From: a virus
DNA length: 35,194 nucleotides
IMG/VR virus record: IMGVR_UViG_3300034104_004962
Location: 1 to 35,194 of that record
Reading direction: 5' to 3' (one strand)
Positions 1 to 7,561 of this stretch are shown here, piece after piece. Numbering within the stretch: position 1 is the stretch's first letter; each line of letters starts with the position of its first letter. Position numbers and translations under genes: made by a program. Below the pieces are notes generated by a model. The model was not told the DNA's origin, did no database searches, and saw only the letters and a list, made by a program, of their open reading frames with translations.

Positions 1-540
1 CCTGAGTACCTTGAGTACCTTGAGTACCTTGAATACCTTGGATTCCCTGAGTACCTTGAGTACCTTGAGTACCTTGAGTACCTTGAGTACCTTGCGTTCC
101 TTGAACACCTTGGGTTCCTTGGGTTCCTTGAACTCCTTGAATACCTTGAGTTCCTTGAACGCCTTGAATTCCTTGAGTACCTTGTGTTCCTTGAACACCC
201 TGAACACCTTGAGTGCCTTGAGTACCTTGGATTCCTTGTACACCCTGAGTACCTTGAGTACCTTGAGTACCTTGAGTTCCTTGGATGCCCTGAACACCTT
301 GAGTGCCTTGAGTACCTTGGATTCCTTGTACACCCTGAGTACCTTGAGTACCTTGAGTACCTTGAGTTCCCTGAGTTCCCTGAGTACCTTGGATTCCTTG
401 AGTACCCTGTGTTCCTTGGATGCCTTGAACACCTTGGGTTCCTTGAGTACCTTGAGTACCCTGAACACCTTGAGTACCTTGGACACCTTGAGTTCCTTGA
501 ACACCCTGGGTTCCTTGAGTTCCCTGTACCCCTTGAATAC
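1..540 (-). repeat. 9-bp-unit collagen-like Gly-X-Y coding repeat with a 90-bp tandem duplication
   Basis: The plus strand shows dozens of near-identical 9-bp units (ccttgagta and variants). On the minus strand each unit encodes one Gly-Thr-Gln, Gly-Val-Gln or Gly-Ile-Gln triplet. Inside the tract, roughly 83 bp from 198 to 280 recur almost exactly at 288 to 370, an offset of 90 bp or 30 residues, which indicates a recent slippage or recombination event. The unit is a multiple of three, so copy-number changes keep the frame. Confidence 0.9.
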
Positions 541-2257
541 CTGCCGCAAAAGGAGCAGTCCAAGAAACTCCAGCACCCGTAGAAATAAGAATAGATCCAG
601 CAACACCTACATTATTATAAATGTCCTTAAGACCCGCATCTAATTCTAGAGTATTAGAAAATGTAGAAACTCCAGAAACACTTAAATTAGTTACGTTAGC
701 ACTATCAACATTTACAATCACTACGTCTGCTTGTGAAGATGTTATAATTCCAGAAGCATTAATATTTCTTACAACTACTAAATCCTGCTCAGTAAACTGA
801 ACAGAACCAGCAGCAAGTCTTGTTCCAGTTGGGAATTGTGTTGAACCAATACCGACTGCATAATTGATTAACCAAGCATCAGTTCCAAGTCCAGCAAAAG
901 TGCCTTCCTTGAACCACATAATTTTCTTATATGTGGAAGGTGCTGTCTCAATTCCAGTAACAAATAAATTAACTAATGGAGTTCCTTCTGTAGAGGCAAG
1001 AGCAACACCACCGTGATTCGCAGTATTATCGTTAGAAACATCATTACCAAACGCATCTGTTCTATATCCAAGAATAATATCAGGGTCAGTAACAGTTAAT
1101 TCCTGAACATTAATAAATGCTGTTGTTCCACCAATCGTAATATTTCCAGTTACATTTAAATTACGATTAACTTGAAGATCTCTGCTAACTGTTAAGTCTT
1201 GTGGAACTACAAGATTTGTTGGAAGACTTAATGTTGGTGTAGACCCTTCACCAGTTCCACCAGTAACCGTGATTTGATTTGAGGTTCCAGAAATATCCTT
1301 TACATAATCACCAAAAGTATCTGTACCTAATCCAACACTATTAGGTTGAATTGTTGCTGCTAAAGATACATTACCTGTACCATCAAAACTAATTGCAGAA
1401 GCAACTACATCACCAGTAATTTCAAACGTTCTTGGAGTTTCAAGTTTAGTTGCTGTAGTCGCAGTACCAGTTAAATCTCCTACAAAACCACCAACAGAAG
1501 TAGTGACTCCTAGGATATAAGCATTTTGACCAATTCGTGCATCATTCTCAAAAGTAATATCAGTTCCAGCAAATCCAATGACTTTAAAACCAGATGCATT
1601 ATTGACTTGACTTGCACCAATGGTTCCCTGGAACGCTACATTTCCAGTTCCATCATAAACATAAAATGAGTTTGTTCCGTTTGCAGATTGATAATATCCA
1701 CTACTTGGTCTGAAAGAAGATCCAGTTACAATACCAGAAGAATTTACACTTTGCGCCGTTAAGTTTGTAACAGATGCAACACCAAGAGTACTTACACCAG
1801 TAACTTGCAGTTGAGAAGAAGAAACACTAGTAGATGATATTCTTTCAATAGTAGCAGCAGTTCCAACAAGAGTAGTGATCGATGCAACGCCAGTTACGTT
1901 AGCATTACGGGCAGTAAATTCATCAAATACTAAATCATCGGCAACATATAAATCTCCACCAACATAAAGATCTCCACCAGTTGTTGTAATACCACCATTA
2001 GCGGCAAGAGTGGTTATTCCAGAAACATAAAGTTGTGTGAAAGATCCACCGGTACCAACTAAATCATTTCCAACATAAAAATTGGAAGATGTTACAACGC
2101 CAGTAAAATATCCATCACCAACAACATAAAGTTTAGAAGTTGCATTTGTTGTTGCAATACCAACATTTCCGATAACTTCAAGTGAAGTTAAATTCTCACT
2201 ATAAGATGAAATACCAACTTTTAAATTTTTCTGTCTGCCGCTAGTATATTTTGCCAT
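1..2257 (-). CDS. Large tail-fibre-like virion protein with collagen-like tract (C-terminus cut by window)
   Basis: The frame is open from the ATG at 2257 to the window edge, over 750 codons, so the C-terminus is missing. The N-terminus reads MAKYTSGRQKNLKVG. The first 560 or so residues are rich in Gly, Thr, Ser, Val and Asn, with many short beta-type stretches and no catalytic motif that I recognise. From about residue 575 the protein becomes an uninterrupted Gly-X-Y tract of GTQ, GVQ and GIQ triplets. This composition is typical of trimeric phage tail fibres and appendages with collagen-like shafts. It starts one base after the stop of the 113-residue gene upstream and follows another structural gene, which supports a virion role. 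A fibre or adhesin function is inferred; the receptor-binding tip would lie outside the window. Confidence 0.8.
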   Translation of the reverse strand, partial: MAKYTSGRQKNLKVGISSYSENLTSLEVIGNVGIATTNATSKLYVVGDGYFTGVVTSSNFYVGNDLVGTGGSFTQLYVSGITTLAANGGITTTGGDLYVGGDLYVADDLVFDEFTARNANVTGVASITTLVGTAATIERISSTSVSSSQLQVTGVSTLGVASVTNLTAQSVNSSGIVTGSSFRPSSGYYQSANGTNSFYVYDGTGNVAFQGTIGASQVNNASGFKVIGFAGTDITFENDARIGQNAYILGVTTSVGGFVGDLTGTATTATKLETPRTFEITGDVVASAISFDGTGNVSLAATIQPNSVGLGTDTFGDYVKDISGTSNQITVTGGTGEGSTPTLSLPTNLVVPQDLTVSRDLQVNRNLNVTGNITIGGTTAFINVQELTVTDPDIILGYRTDAFGNDVSNDNTANHGGVALASTEGTPLVNLFVTGIETAPSTYKKIMWFKEGTFAGLGTDAWLINYAVGIGSTQFPTGTRLAAGSVQFTEQDLVVVRNINASGIITSSQADVVIVNVDSANVTNLSVSGVSTFSNTLELDAGLKDIYNNVGVAGSILISTGAGVSWTAPFAAGIQGVQGTQGTQGVQGTQGVQGTQGVQGTQGTQGTQGVQGIQGTQGTQGIQGTQGTQGTQGTQGTQGTQGVQGIQGTQGTQGVQGIQGTQGTQGTQGTQGVQGIQGTQGTQGVQGVQGTQGTQGIQGVQGTQGIQGVQGTQGTQGVQGTQGTQGTQGTQGTQGTQGIQGIQGTQGTQGTQ

Positions 2258-2258
2258 G

Positions 2259-2600
2259 TTAGTTGAGTGTCTCCAGAATGCTTCCTAAAAATTTAATATC
2301 ACTATTACTACTTGCAGATAATACAAGAACATCACCAGATTCAAGAACTAATTTTCCCGCCAAAAGATTTGCAGTATCACTCGAAGAAACTGGAAAGTCT
2401 TTTAAAATTTCAGTTGTAACTGCGATCCCAGCAGTTGTTCTTTGATGAGAAAAAGAAACGGTTTGAGTATTGTTTCCAACATTCGCCGCCTGTGCTAAAA
2501 GCACTACACCAGTATAACCAACTGGTGCAGTATAAATTCCAACCGCTTGAGTGCTTGCAATTTTAGTAACAGTCTTAAAGACATTAAGTGCTAATGCCAT
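2259..2600 (-). CDS. Small virion-associated protein, 113 aa
   Basis: This is an Ala/Val/Thr/Ser-rich protein without cysteine, signal peptide or clear membrane span. It starts with MALALNVFKTVTKIA and looks like a compact beta-rich structural domain. It sits between two fibre-like genes: its ATG follows the upstream stop by three bases and its stop is one base from the next start, so the three genes are probably co-translated. T4-like cyanophages carry similar short structural proteins among their fibre genes. I know no specific function; a fibre-associated or trimerisation role is only an inference from position. Confidence 0.7.
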   Translation of the reverse strand: MALALNVFKTVTKIASTQAVGIYTAPVGYTGVVLLAQAANVGNNTQTVSFSHQRTTAGIAVTTEILKDFPVSSSDTANLLAGKLVLESGDVLVLSASSNSDIKFLGSILETLN

Positions 2601-2603
2601 TTT

Positions 2604-4751
2604 TTAATCTCCTCCCAGTGCTAGAATAAATGGAGTCATTGTTGAAAACAAACTCTTAGAATAGAATGTGCCAGAAATACTCCCTTCAATTTGATTAATA
2701 ATTACACCCTCACCTATTCTAAAATTGCCCGATTGATCTGTACTCGTGTAAACAACAAGACCACCATTTCTCATATCAATTTCATTATCTTGAATTGGAA
2801 CTCCACCTTGAGTAGGAAGAGCGGTATTAATATTTGTTCCAGATCCAATGTATTCAAAAGAATGTCCAGATGCTAATACTCTACTTTGTTTAAAGAATGG
2901 AACTGTAGATCCAACACCAACTACATATGGAACATTATCATTAACTGTAATTGTACAAATTCCGGAAGAAACTGGAGTAGAACTCGAAATTGAATAGTAA
3001 GTAGGAATAGTCCTAAGTGTTGCTATAGCAGTATTTATCCCAACATCAGGACTCGAAATTGTAATCGTTGGTGTTGTTGTGTATCCTCTACCACTGGAAA
3101 TAACTTCAATTGAGGTTATAGACCCATTTTTAACTTCAGCAACTGCTGTTGCTTGAATACCCCAATCAGTTGATGGTGCAGAAATCGTAACCGTTGGTGT
3201 ATTGTTGTATCCTGTCCCACCAGATCCAACAATAATCTTATTGACTGTATAATATAAGTTATCAAAATAAACGACTTGACCATCAAAAGGTCTTACAACA
3301 TTTATCTTTGCAGATCCACCAGCAATATAATCGTGAGCAAGTGTTGAAGTCCCAGTATAAACTGTAAAGGAAGTAGGACTAATAACTGACTGAACTTCAA
3401 ATACGTTTCCATAATTTCCACTCGGGAATACATATCCCATAAATGTTGCAGTACCACCAGAAACATAAGTATGTGGTAGAGTTGATGTTCCTACATTTAC
3501 AGTGAATTGATTCGATGCGGGAATACTTTCAACTTCAAAAACATATCCTTCCTTACCGCTAGGATAAGTTAAAGTTCCTGGACCGGATGGGCAAGTAAAT
3601 CCGAGTCCAGCAAGACTTACACCCATACCAACACTAAATCTATGATTTGAAACTACAGTAGTAATTGTAGCAATTCCACTTACATTATCATAGACAGCGT
3701 TACTAATTGCTCTTACAGGTATATCTGGTGGATCTCCCGTTGATGGGCAAAGAAATGCTAAATTCTTAATCGTCACTCCCATCCCAACATCAAAACCATG
3801 GGGTGCTGATGTTGTAATTGTCGTTAAACCAGTTGTATTAGAATAAGATGCTGTTGAAATTGATACGGGTTGAACGGAAAGATCCAAAACAAATGTATCA
3901 CTATTTGCTTCTGCAGTTTGTGTTACAATACCAGTATACTTTCTTGGTCCAATACCATCAGAAACAAGACCATAATTACCAAATGATGCGTTTGAGTTTG
4001 TAAGATCACAAGCGCCACCAGTTCCACAAAAAACTGCAGTGTCTGGACAAATTGTAAAGAGTGAAACTAACTGAGCATATCCCTCATTCGTAATTGAAAC
4101 TCCAATACCACCTTGATTATATTGGGTATAAGAGTCAAGAACCATTGACTTAGTTGGTCCGATTGAATAACGACCATCGATTTTCATTCCAATACTATCT
4201 GGAATAAAATTAGTGCAATTTTGAATATAAGGTGATTGATTATTAAAGACTGGTTTGTTAGGATTGAATGCAAAAATGGCACCTGTATTTGCAGATCCTA
4301 CAAATGCCATTTCTGCAATATAGTTTCCATTCCCAACATAAAAAAGGTCTCCTTGATTTTGTGGAGTAACTGAGACTTCTCTTAAACTATCACCAACAAT
4401 ACTGACTTGATCTGGTAGTGCGATTGGATTGTTCTCTACATAAGATCCAGCACTAACTCTAATAACGGAACCTGCTGTTGAGATTGCAACTGCTCCTGCG
4501 ATGGTTCCTTTTGCGTCTCCGAGTTTAAGTCCTGTGTTTGTGTCGCTTCCGTCTTTTGTGACATAGATAACATTTGTAACTGTTGCACCTGCACCGATAC
4601 GAACAATATCTGTTCCAATTCCAGGACGCTCTCTTTTAGCAGTTAACTCACCATCATACGTGTTGTAAGCTAATTCTGCACTTAATAATTGGTCTGCAGT
4701 TGGTCTTTTACCAGGAACAGCAGATCGTTTAATCCTGATCGGAGTGGACAT
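2604..4751 (-). CDS. Tail-fibre-like structural protein, probable beta-helix, 715 aa
   Basis: The N-terminus (MSTPIRIKRSAVPGKRPTAD, then LLSAELAYNTYDGEL) is the short phage-fibre anchor-type segment seen on many cyanophage structural proteins. Residues from about 60 to 240 alternate short Gly/Asn turns and hydrophobic strands (for example GSVIRVSAGSYVENN and SIVGDSLREV), the pattern of a right-handed parallel beta-helix like pectate-lyase or tailspike folds. The middle holds repeated motifs around HGFDVGMGVTIKNL and HRFSVGMGVSLAGL, and two copies of a GTGYNNTPTVTIS / GRGYTTTPTITIS motif. No hydrolase active site is evident. The gene is followed closely by two more structural genes. A virion fibre is well supported; enzymatic activity is not. 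Confidence 0.8.
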   Translation of the reverse strand: MSTPIRIKRSAVPGKRPTADQLLSAELAYNTYDGELTAKRERPGIGTDIVRIGAGATVTNVIYVTKDGSDTNTGLKLGDAKGTIAGAVAISTAGSVIRVSAGSYVENNPIALPDQVSIVGDSLREVSVTPQNQGDLFYVGNGNYIAEMAFVGSANTGAIFAFNPNKPVFNNQSPYIQNCTNFIPDSIGMKIDGRYSIGPTKSMVLDSYTQYNQGGIGVSITNEGYAQLVSLFTICPDTAVFCGTGGACDLTNSNASFGNYGLVSDGIGPRKYTGIVTQTAEANSDTFVLDLSVQPVSISTASYSNTTGLTTITTSAPHGFDVGMGVTIKNLAFLCPSTGDPPDIPVRAISNAVYDNVSGIATITTVVSNHRFSVGMGVSLAGLGFTCPSGPGTLTYPSGKEGYVFEVESIPASNQFTVNVGTSTLPHTYVSGGTATFMGYVFPSGNYGNVFEVQSVISPTSFTVYTGTSTLAHDYIAGGSAKINVVRPFDGQVVYFDNLYYTVNKIIVGSGGTGYNNTPTVTISAPSTDWGIQATAVAEVKNGSITSIEVISSGRGYTTTPTITISSPDVGINTAIATLRTIPTYYSISSSTPVSSGICTITVNDNVPYVVGVGSTVPFFKQSRVLASGHSFEYIGSGTNINTALPTQGGVPIQDNEIDMRNGGLVVYTSTDQSGNFRIGEGVIINQIEGSISGTFYSKSLFSTMTPFILALGGD

Positions 4752-4807
4752 TTATCGCATTCGGTATTTACCAGAAAAAGCAGTATCTACCACTTTCATT
4801 TATTTAT

Positions 4808-5179
4808 TCAAGTACAATTATTCCTTCTTGGACGATAAGAGAATAAGTTAGTTGGTGGTTCTGGTTTCATCCATTCTTCAATCTTATCAAATCTTTCTTC
4901 ACTATAAAAATCTTGCTGAACATACCACAGTTTCCAGTGCTCATGCCCCTTAGACTGATTACAATCATGACAGCAGCATACTACGTTTTTTGTAACGTCT
5001 GCACCACCTTTTGACTGAGGAAGAATGTGATCAATTGTGAGTCTCTCCTCCGACCCACAATAAGCACATTGATGATTCCATTGTTCTTTTATATGTTGCC
5101 TCCACAATCGTTTCGCCTCCCCAGAACTTGTTGCTTGTAACTGAAACAAGTATTCTTTTGGAGAGTGTAGAGGTCCCAT
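4808..5179 (-). CDS. HNH endonuclease, 123 aa
   Basis: The centre carries a complete HNH nuclease module: CAYCGSEERLTIDHILPQS supplies the first zinc pair (CxxC) and the catalytic DH, followed by GGAD..KNVVCCCHDCNQSKG, which supplies the asparagine, the second cysteine pair and the final N-x-x-K-G. It is about the usual length for a free-standing phage HNH protein. The N-terminus (about 30 residues) is helical and basic. It lies between a small cysteine-containing gene and the structural genes, so it could be a homing endonuclease sitting in an intergenic site or a packaging-type HNH accessory; the sequence does not decide. All metal and catalytic residues look intact. Confidence 0.9.
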   Translation of the reverse strand: MGPLHSPKEYLFQLQATSSGEAKRLWRQHIKEQWNHQCAYCGSEERLTIDHILPQSKGGADVTKNVVCCCHDCNQSKGHEHWKLWYVQQDFYSEERFDKIEEWMKPEPPTNLFSYRPRRNNCT

Positions 5180-5182
5180 AAG

Positions 5183-5380
5183 TTACTGCGACTTAGGATT
5201 ATTTATCTTCTTACAAGCACTTCTTGCCCAAGCACGACTTAAACTATTCACATAAGAACAAGCCTTACCTTTCTGACCACAATGGGGGCACACTACATCA
5301 GGGGGATCTTTGATGTATCCTTCTGGCGTGTACACTTTTTTCTTCAGATTTTCTGCTTGTTTATGTTTACGGTGATTCAT
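5183..5380 (-). CDS. Small basic cysteine-motif protein, 65 aa
   Basis: The protein begins with a strongly basic stretch (MNHRKHKQAENLKKKVYTPE) and then has CPHCGQKGKAC and a final cysteine near SACKKIN, so it can form a small zinc-ribbon-like knuckle. Its ATG overlaps the stop of the 90-residue gene upstream (ATGA) and it ends three bases before the HNH gene start. Basic charge plus zinc cysteines suggest nucleic-acid binding, possibly working with or regulating the neighbouring HNH protein. I do not recognise the family. Confidence 0.65.
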   Translation of the reverse strand: MNHRKHKQAENLKKKVYTPEGYIKDPPDVVCPHCGQKGKACSYVNSLSRAWARSACKKINNPKSQ

Positions 5381-5649
5381 ACAATTACCGGTTGCCCTTG
5401 ACCCTCATTGAGACGAATTACTTCTGGATTAATTTGATTTACTTTTCCAGCAGGTAATCCAATCTGACCAGGAAGTTGCTTATCAGTTGTTGAAGTAATA
5501 TCAATCACTTGATCCATAATAAAACGATGCCTACTGTAAGATCGGTTATGGGGGTCAAATCCTACCATCATAATCGCATCGTTAATATCACCACAGTGTG
5601 CGATGACTCTTCCAGTTTTATTTTCGGTTACAATCCAGTATTCGTTCAT
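5377..5649 (-). CDS. Hypothetical protein, 90 aa
   Basis: This is a soluble protein starting MNEYWIVTENKTGRVIAHCGD. It has an alpha/beta-looking first half and a Pro/Gly-rich, low-complexity tail (LNEGQGQPVIV). No catalytic motif is recognised. Its ATGA overlap with the 65-residue gene shows translational coupling. A good sigma70-type promoter lies just upstream at 5669-5697, inside the preceding 46-residue gene, so this gene may head its own transcript. Confidence 0.6.
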   Translation of the reverse strand: MNEYWIVTENKTGRVIAHCGDINDAIMMVGFDPHNRSYSRHRFIMDQVIDITSTTDKQLPGQIGLPAGKVNQINPEVIRLNEGQGQPVIV

Positions 5650-5758
5650 TATCTAAAGTCTTTTGATTATTATAAGATACTTGTGGTTTTCTGTAAAGGT
5701 TTGGAAAGGTATCCCTGATAATTTCTGCGAGTTTATGTGGAGTTTCAGAACTAATCAT
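5618..5758 (-). CDS. Small hypothetical protein, 46 aa
   Basis: ATG at 5758 forms an ATGA overlap with the stop of the phosphoesterase gene upstream, which is the main support for translation. The product starts MISSETPHKLAEIIRDTFPN and ends in a basic tail (CNRK). The first part looks like one amphipathic helix. Its last 32 bases overlap the start of the 90-residue gene in another frame, and the -10 box of that gene's promoter lies within it. No function recognised. Confidence 0.5.
   Translation of the reverse strand: MISSETPHKLAEIIRDTFPNLYRKPQVSYNNQKTLDNERILDCNRK
5669..5697 (-). promoter_or_regulatory. Sigma70-type promoter
   Basis: On the minus strand, TTTACA (-35) and a perfect TATAAT (-10) are separated by 17 bases, about 20 bases before the ATG of the 90-residue gene. 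The -35 box deviates from consensus at one position. Confidence 0.6.
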
Positions 5759-6462
5759 TTATATTTTTCAAGTGAGTAAATTCCATTTTTTTCCACAATC
5801 GCAGAGCAAGTATCCACAAAGTCTCCACAACACATATAAGTGATTTTACCAAAGTTGCGAATATTTGCAGAATGTATATGCCCACAAATCACACCAGAAT
5901 ACTTCTTATCTCTTTGAGCACAGTAAGAAGCAATATCAGTCTCATATTGATTGATATAATTTTTTCCTCTTACACTATTCTTCAAGGCATAGACTAATGA
6001 GAATTTGAAAACTCTTTCCAACCACAAACTCAATGGTGTGATAATTTCATAACCCTTGTTGAATACTAATTGTTTCCAAGACCCAGAAGAATATTCGGAA
6101 TACTTATCTCCATGAACACAGAGAAACTTATTTCCATTTGTGTCTTCGTGAATATACTCATCAACCATTCGAAAGTTCTTATGTTTGAAATCACAATACC
6201 GACGAATCTGTCCTTCGTGATTTCCAAGAATGTAAACAACTTCTGTGCCTTTCTTAGCGAGATTTAGAAGTTGATGGACACACTCCGTATGTTCTTTTGT
6301 CCAACGAGTATTATATTTTTCCATACAGTAGATGTCTATAATATCACCTACCATTACTAACTTTTTAGTTTTTAGATTTTTGATGAAATTATAGAATCTT
6401 TCTGTATCACATCGTGGTGTTCCTAGATGAACATCAGAAATAAAAACTGTATCGTAAGTCAT
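5755..6462 (-). CDS. Calcineurin-like metallophosphoesterase, LpxH-type, 235 aa
   Basis: The ordered motifs of the calcineurin-like phosphoesterase fold are all present: ISDVHLG near the N-terminus, VGDIIDIY, LGNHEG, CVHGDKY and VICGHIHSA. These supply the Asp, His and Asn residues of a dinuclear metal site. Spacing and wording (SDVHLGTPRCD, GNHEGQIRRY, GHIHSA..R) resemble UDP-2,3-diacylglucosamine hydrolases of the LpxH family and their uncharacterised relatives. I chose ATG 6462, which begins MTYDTVFISDVHLG, over an upstream TTG at 6468 that would overlap the preceding stop. Substrate is not proven; a role in lipid A or nucleotide metabolism, or in general phosphodiester cleavage, are options. 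Confidence 0.8.
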   Translation of the reverse strand: MTYDTVFISDVHLGTPRCDTERFYNFIKNLKTKKLVMVGDIIDIYCMEKYNTRWTKEHTECVHQLLNLAKKGTEVVYILGNHEGQIRRYCDFKHKNFRMVDEYIHEDTNGNKFLCVHGDKYSEYSSGSWKQLVFNKGYEIITPLSLWLERVFKFSLVYALKNSVRGKNYINQYETDIASYCAQRDKKYSGVICGHIHSANIRNFGKITYMCCGDFVDTCSAIVEKNGIYSLEKYK

Positions 6463-6464
6463 AA

Positions 6465-6626
6465 TCAATATCTTGATGGCGTATACTCAAGATCTCCAAG
6501 AATGTCTTCTAACATTTCTCCATATTCTTTAAATCTTTTGTCACCAGCAATAAAACATCTTTGACGCATCCATACAGCATCGGCAAGAAGTTTTACTTGG
6601 TCTTCTGTAAGTGTTATGGTTTTCAT
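6465..6626 (-). CDS. Small hypothetical protein, 53 aa
   Basis: The frame runs from ATG 6626 (MKTITLTEDQVKLLADAV) to TGA 6465. The predicted product is largely helical and ends GDLEYTPSRY. The stop is two bases before the phosphoesterase ATG, consistent with an operon. The MKTITLTEDQ.. opening is a common look among small cyanophage early proteins, but I cannot name a function. Confidence 0.6.
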   Translation of the reverse strand: MKTITLTEDQVKLLADAVWMRQRCFIAGDKRFKEYGEMLEDILGDLEYTPSRY

Positions 6627-6651
6627 TAGTAAGAAGTAACTGTTGTATGTA

Positions 6652-6717
6652 TTATAGCAAAGACATTATGAAAAGGAACACTCCGAATGCTATGAATGCT
6701 GCGAGGATTGTTAACAT
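6652..6717 (-). CDS. Possible 21-aa single-span membrane peptide
   Basis: ATG 6717 opens a 21-codon frame encoding an almost purely hydrophobic helix (MLTILAAFIAFGVFLFIMSL). The sequence just upstream (AAAAGGACTCC) is both the arm of a terminator hairpin and a possible ribosome-binding site. Too short to be certain; supported by the presence of several similar micro-genes in this genome. Confidence 0.35.
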   Translation of the reverse strand: MLTILAAFIAFGVFLFIMSLL

Positions 6718-6743
6718 AAAAAAGGAGTCCTTTTAGAACTCCT
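6717..6743 (-). terminator. Rho-independent terminator
   Basis: On the minus strand an 8-bp stem (AGGAGTTC / GGACTCCT, one G-U pair) with a five-base loop is followed by TTTTTT. It ends the transcript of the homing-endonuclease-like gene and the 44-residue gene. Confidence 0.8.
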
Positions 6744-6753
6744 CTATTTATTT

Positions 6754-6888
6754 TTAACTTTGTCCTCGTGAATAGACAGGTTGTAAAATACCCCCATCTT
6801 GATCATCGTCATTATCGTGATCCTCATTGAGAATCACAATCAGAGCAAATACAAAGAGAACCAAGTATAGAATATACTGTATGGTCAT
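6754..6888 (-). CDS. Small membrane protein with acidic segment, 44 aa
   Basis: ATG 6888 overlaps the stop of the homing-endonuclease-like gene (ATGA). The first 20 residues (MTIQYILYLVLFVFALIVIL) form one membrane helix. An acidic stretch follows (NEDHDNDDDQDGG), then a short polar tail. A terminator follows directly. Topology suggests a small inner-membrane peptide with an acidic tail; function unknown. Confidence 0.6.
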   Translation of the reverse strand: MTIQYILYLVLFVFALIVILNEDHDNDDDQDGGILQPVYSRGQS

Positions 6889-7469
6889 AATGGGTTTCCT
6901 TTTTGTGAATAAGATTTAAGATTTTCTACTAGTATTTGAAGTTCTTGTAGGGAAGCGTCTGATTTAATCCAGTTTGCTCTTGAAGATATAACCCAAATAT
7001 TGTCTGGGGTATATCCTTTTCCTGGTTCTTTTTGGTCTAAACTTGGATTTCTTGGATCTCTTTTATTATTAGTTGATACAAGAGGTATTCCCAATAGAGG
7101 ACAGGTTTCTGGAATAATAATATCATCTATAGTTATATTGAAAGGAATACCCTTTCTCTTTGCTCTGTGTTGAGCATTATGAAACATATTGTATCTTCTG
7201 TCATCCTCTTTTTTTGAACCAGGTGGTTTTATTTTAGTTTTATTGAAAGCAATAGTAGTTTCTCTTCTAACGCAACCACAACTTGTAGTAGACCCAGATA
7301 CAAGTCCGTATCTTTCACACACTTTATTACCCCCACACTCACATTCACAAGTTGCATATACTCTACTTTTACCACTTTTAAAAATAACTTCTTCTTTTAA
7401 GACAGTAAGTTTACCAAACTTCTGTCCAACTAAAGCACCGCAAGGTTTTGATTTACTATTTAATCCCAT
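6885..7469 (-). CDS. Free-standing homing-endonuclease-like protein, 194 aa
   Basis: Residues about 10-70 form a cysteine-rich DNA-binding module: VGQKFGKLTVL, then CECECGG, then a segment ending TTSCGCVRRE. This arrangement is typical of the N-terminal zinc module of phage homing endonucleases. The C-terminal part has ETCPLLGIPL, PSLDQKEPGKGYTPDNIWVIS and RANWIKSDA, a motif series known from Vsr/PD-(D/E)XK-like phage homing nucleases and their EDxHD relatives. It sits directly 3' of psbD and 2 kb from an intron-split psbA. The free-standing nuclease F-CphI of cyanophages, which targets the psbA intron site, is a natural comparison. Activity and target are inferred. A T4-type late motif precedes it. 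Confidence 0.75.
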   Translation of the reverse strand: MGLNSKSKPCGALVGQKFGKLTVLKEEVIFKSGKSRVYATCECECGGNKVCERYGLVSGSTTSCGCVRRETTIAFNKTKIKPPGSKKEDDRRYNMFHNAQHRAKRKGIPFNITIDDIIIPETCPLLGIPLVSTNNKRDPRNPSLDQKEPGKGYTPDNIWVISSRANWIKSDASLQELQILVENLKSYSQKGNPL

Positions 7470-7494
7470 TACCCCAAGTTTGAATATCTATTAT

Positions 7495-7502
7495 TATTTA
7501 TA
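7495..7502 (-). promoter_or_regulatory. T4-type late promoter motif
   Basis: Exact TATAAATA on the minus strand, 26 bases upstream of the homing-endonuclease-like ATG, between it and the psbD terminator. Confidence 0.55.
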
Positions 7503-7528
7503 TCATATCATATTTTGGGTCCTATGTA

Positions 7529-7557
7529 AATAAAAAGACCCCAAATATGAGGTCTTT
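7529..7557 (-). terminator. psbD terminator
   Basis: A 7-bp stem AAAGACC / GGTCTTT with a ten-base loop is followed by TTTTTATTT on the minus strand, starting a few bases after the psbD stop. Confidence 0.85.
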
Positions 7558-7561
7558 ACAA

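Noticed and set aside
1-540. CRISPR-like array of short repeats
   Set aside because: Units are 9 bp, contiguous and coding, without unique spacers; it is a protein repeat.
11-643. Plus-strand open frames rich in Ser-Thr-Leu or Leu-Glu-Tyr repeats
   Set aside because: They are the antisense of the minus-strand Gly-X-Y collagen tract; the minus frame continues into a normal fibre protein with a proper start.
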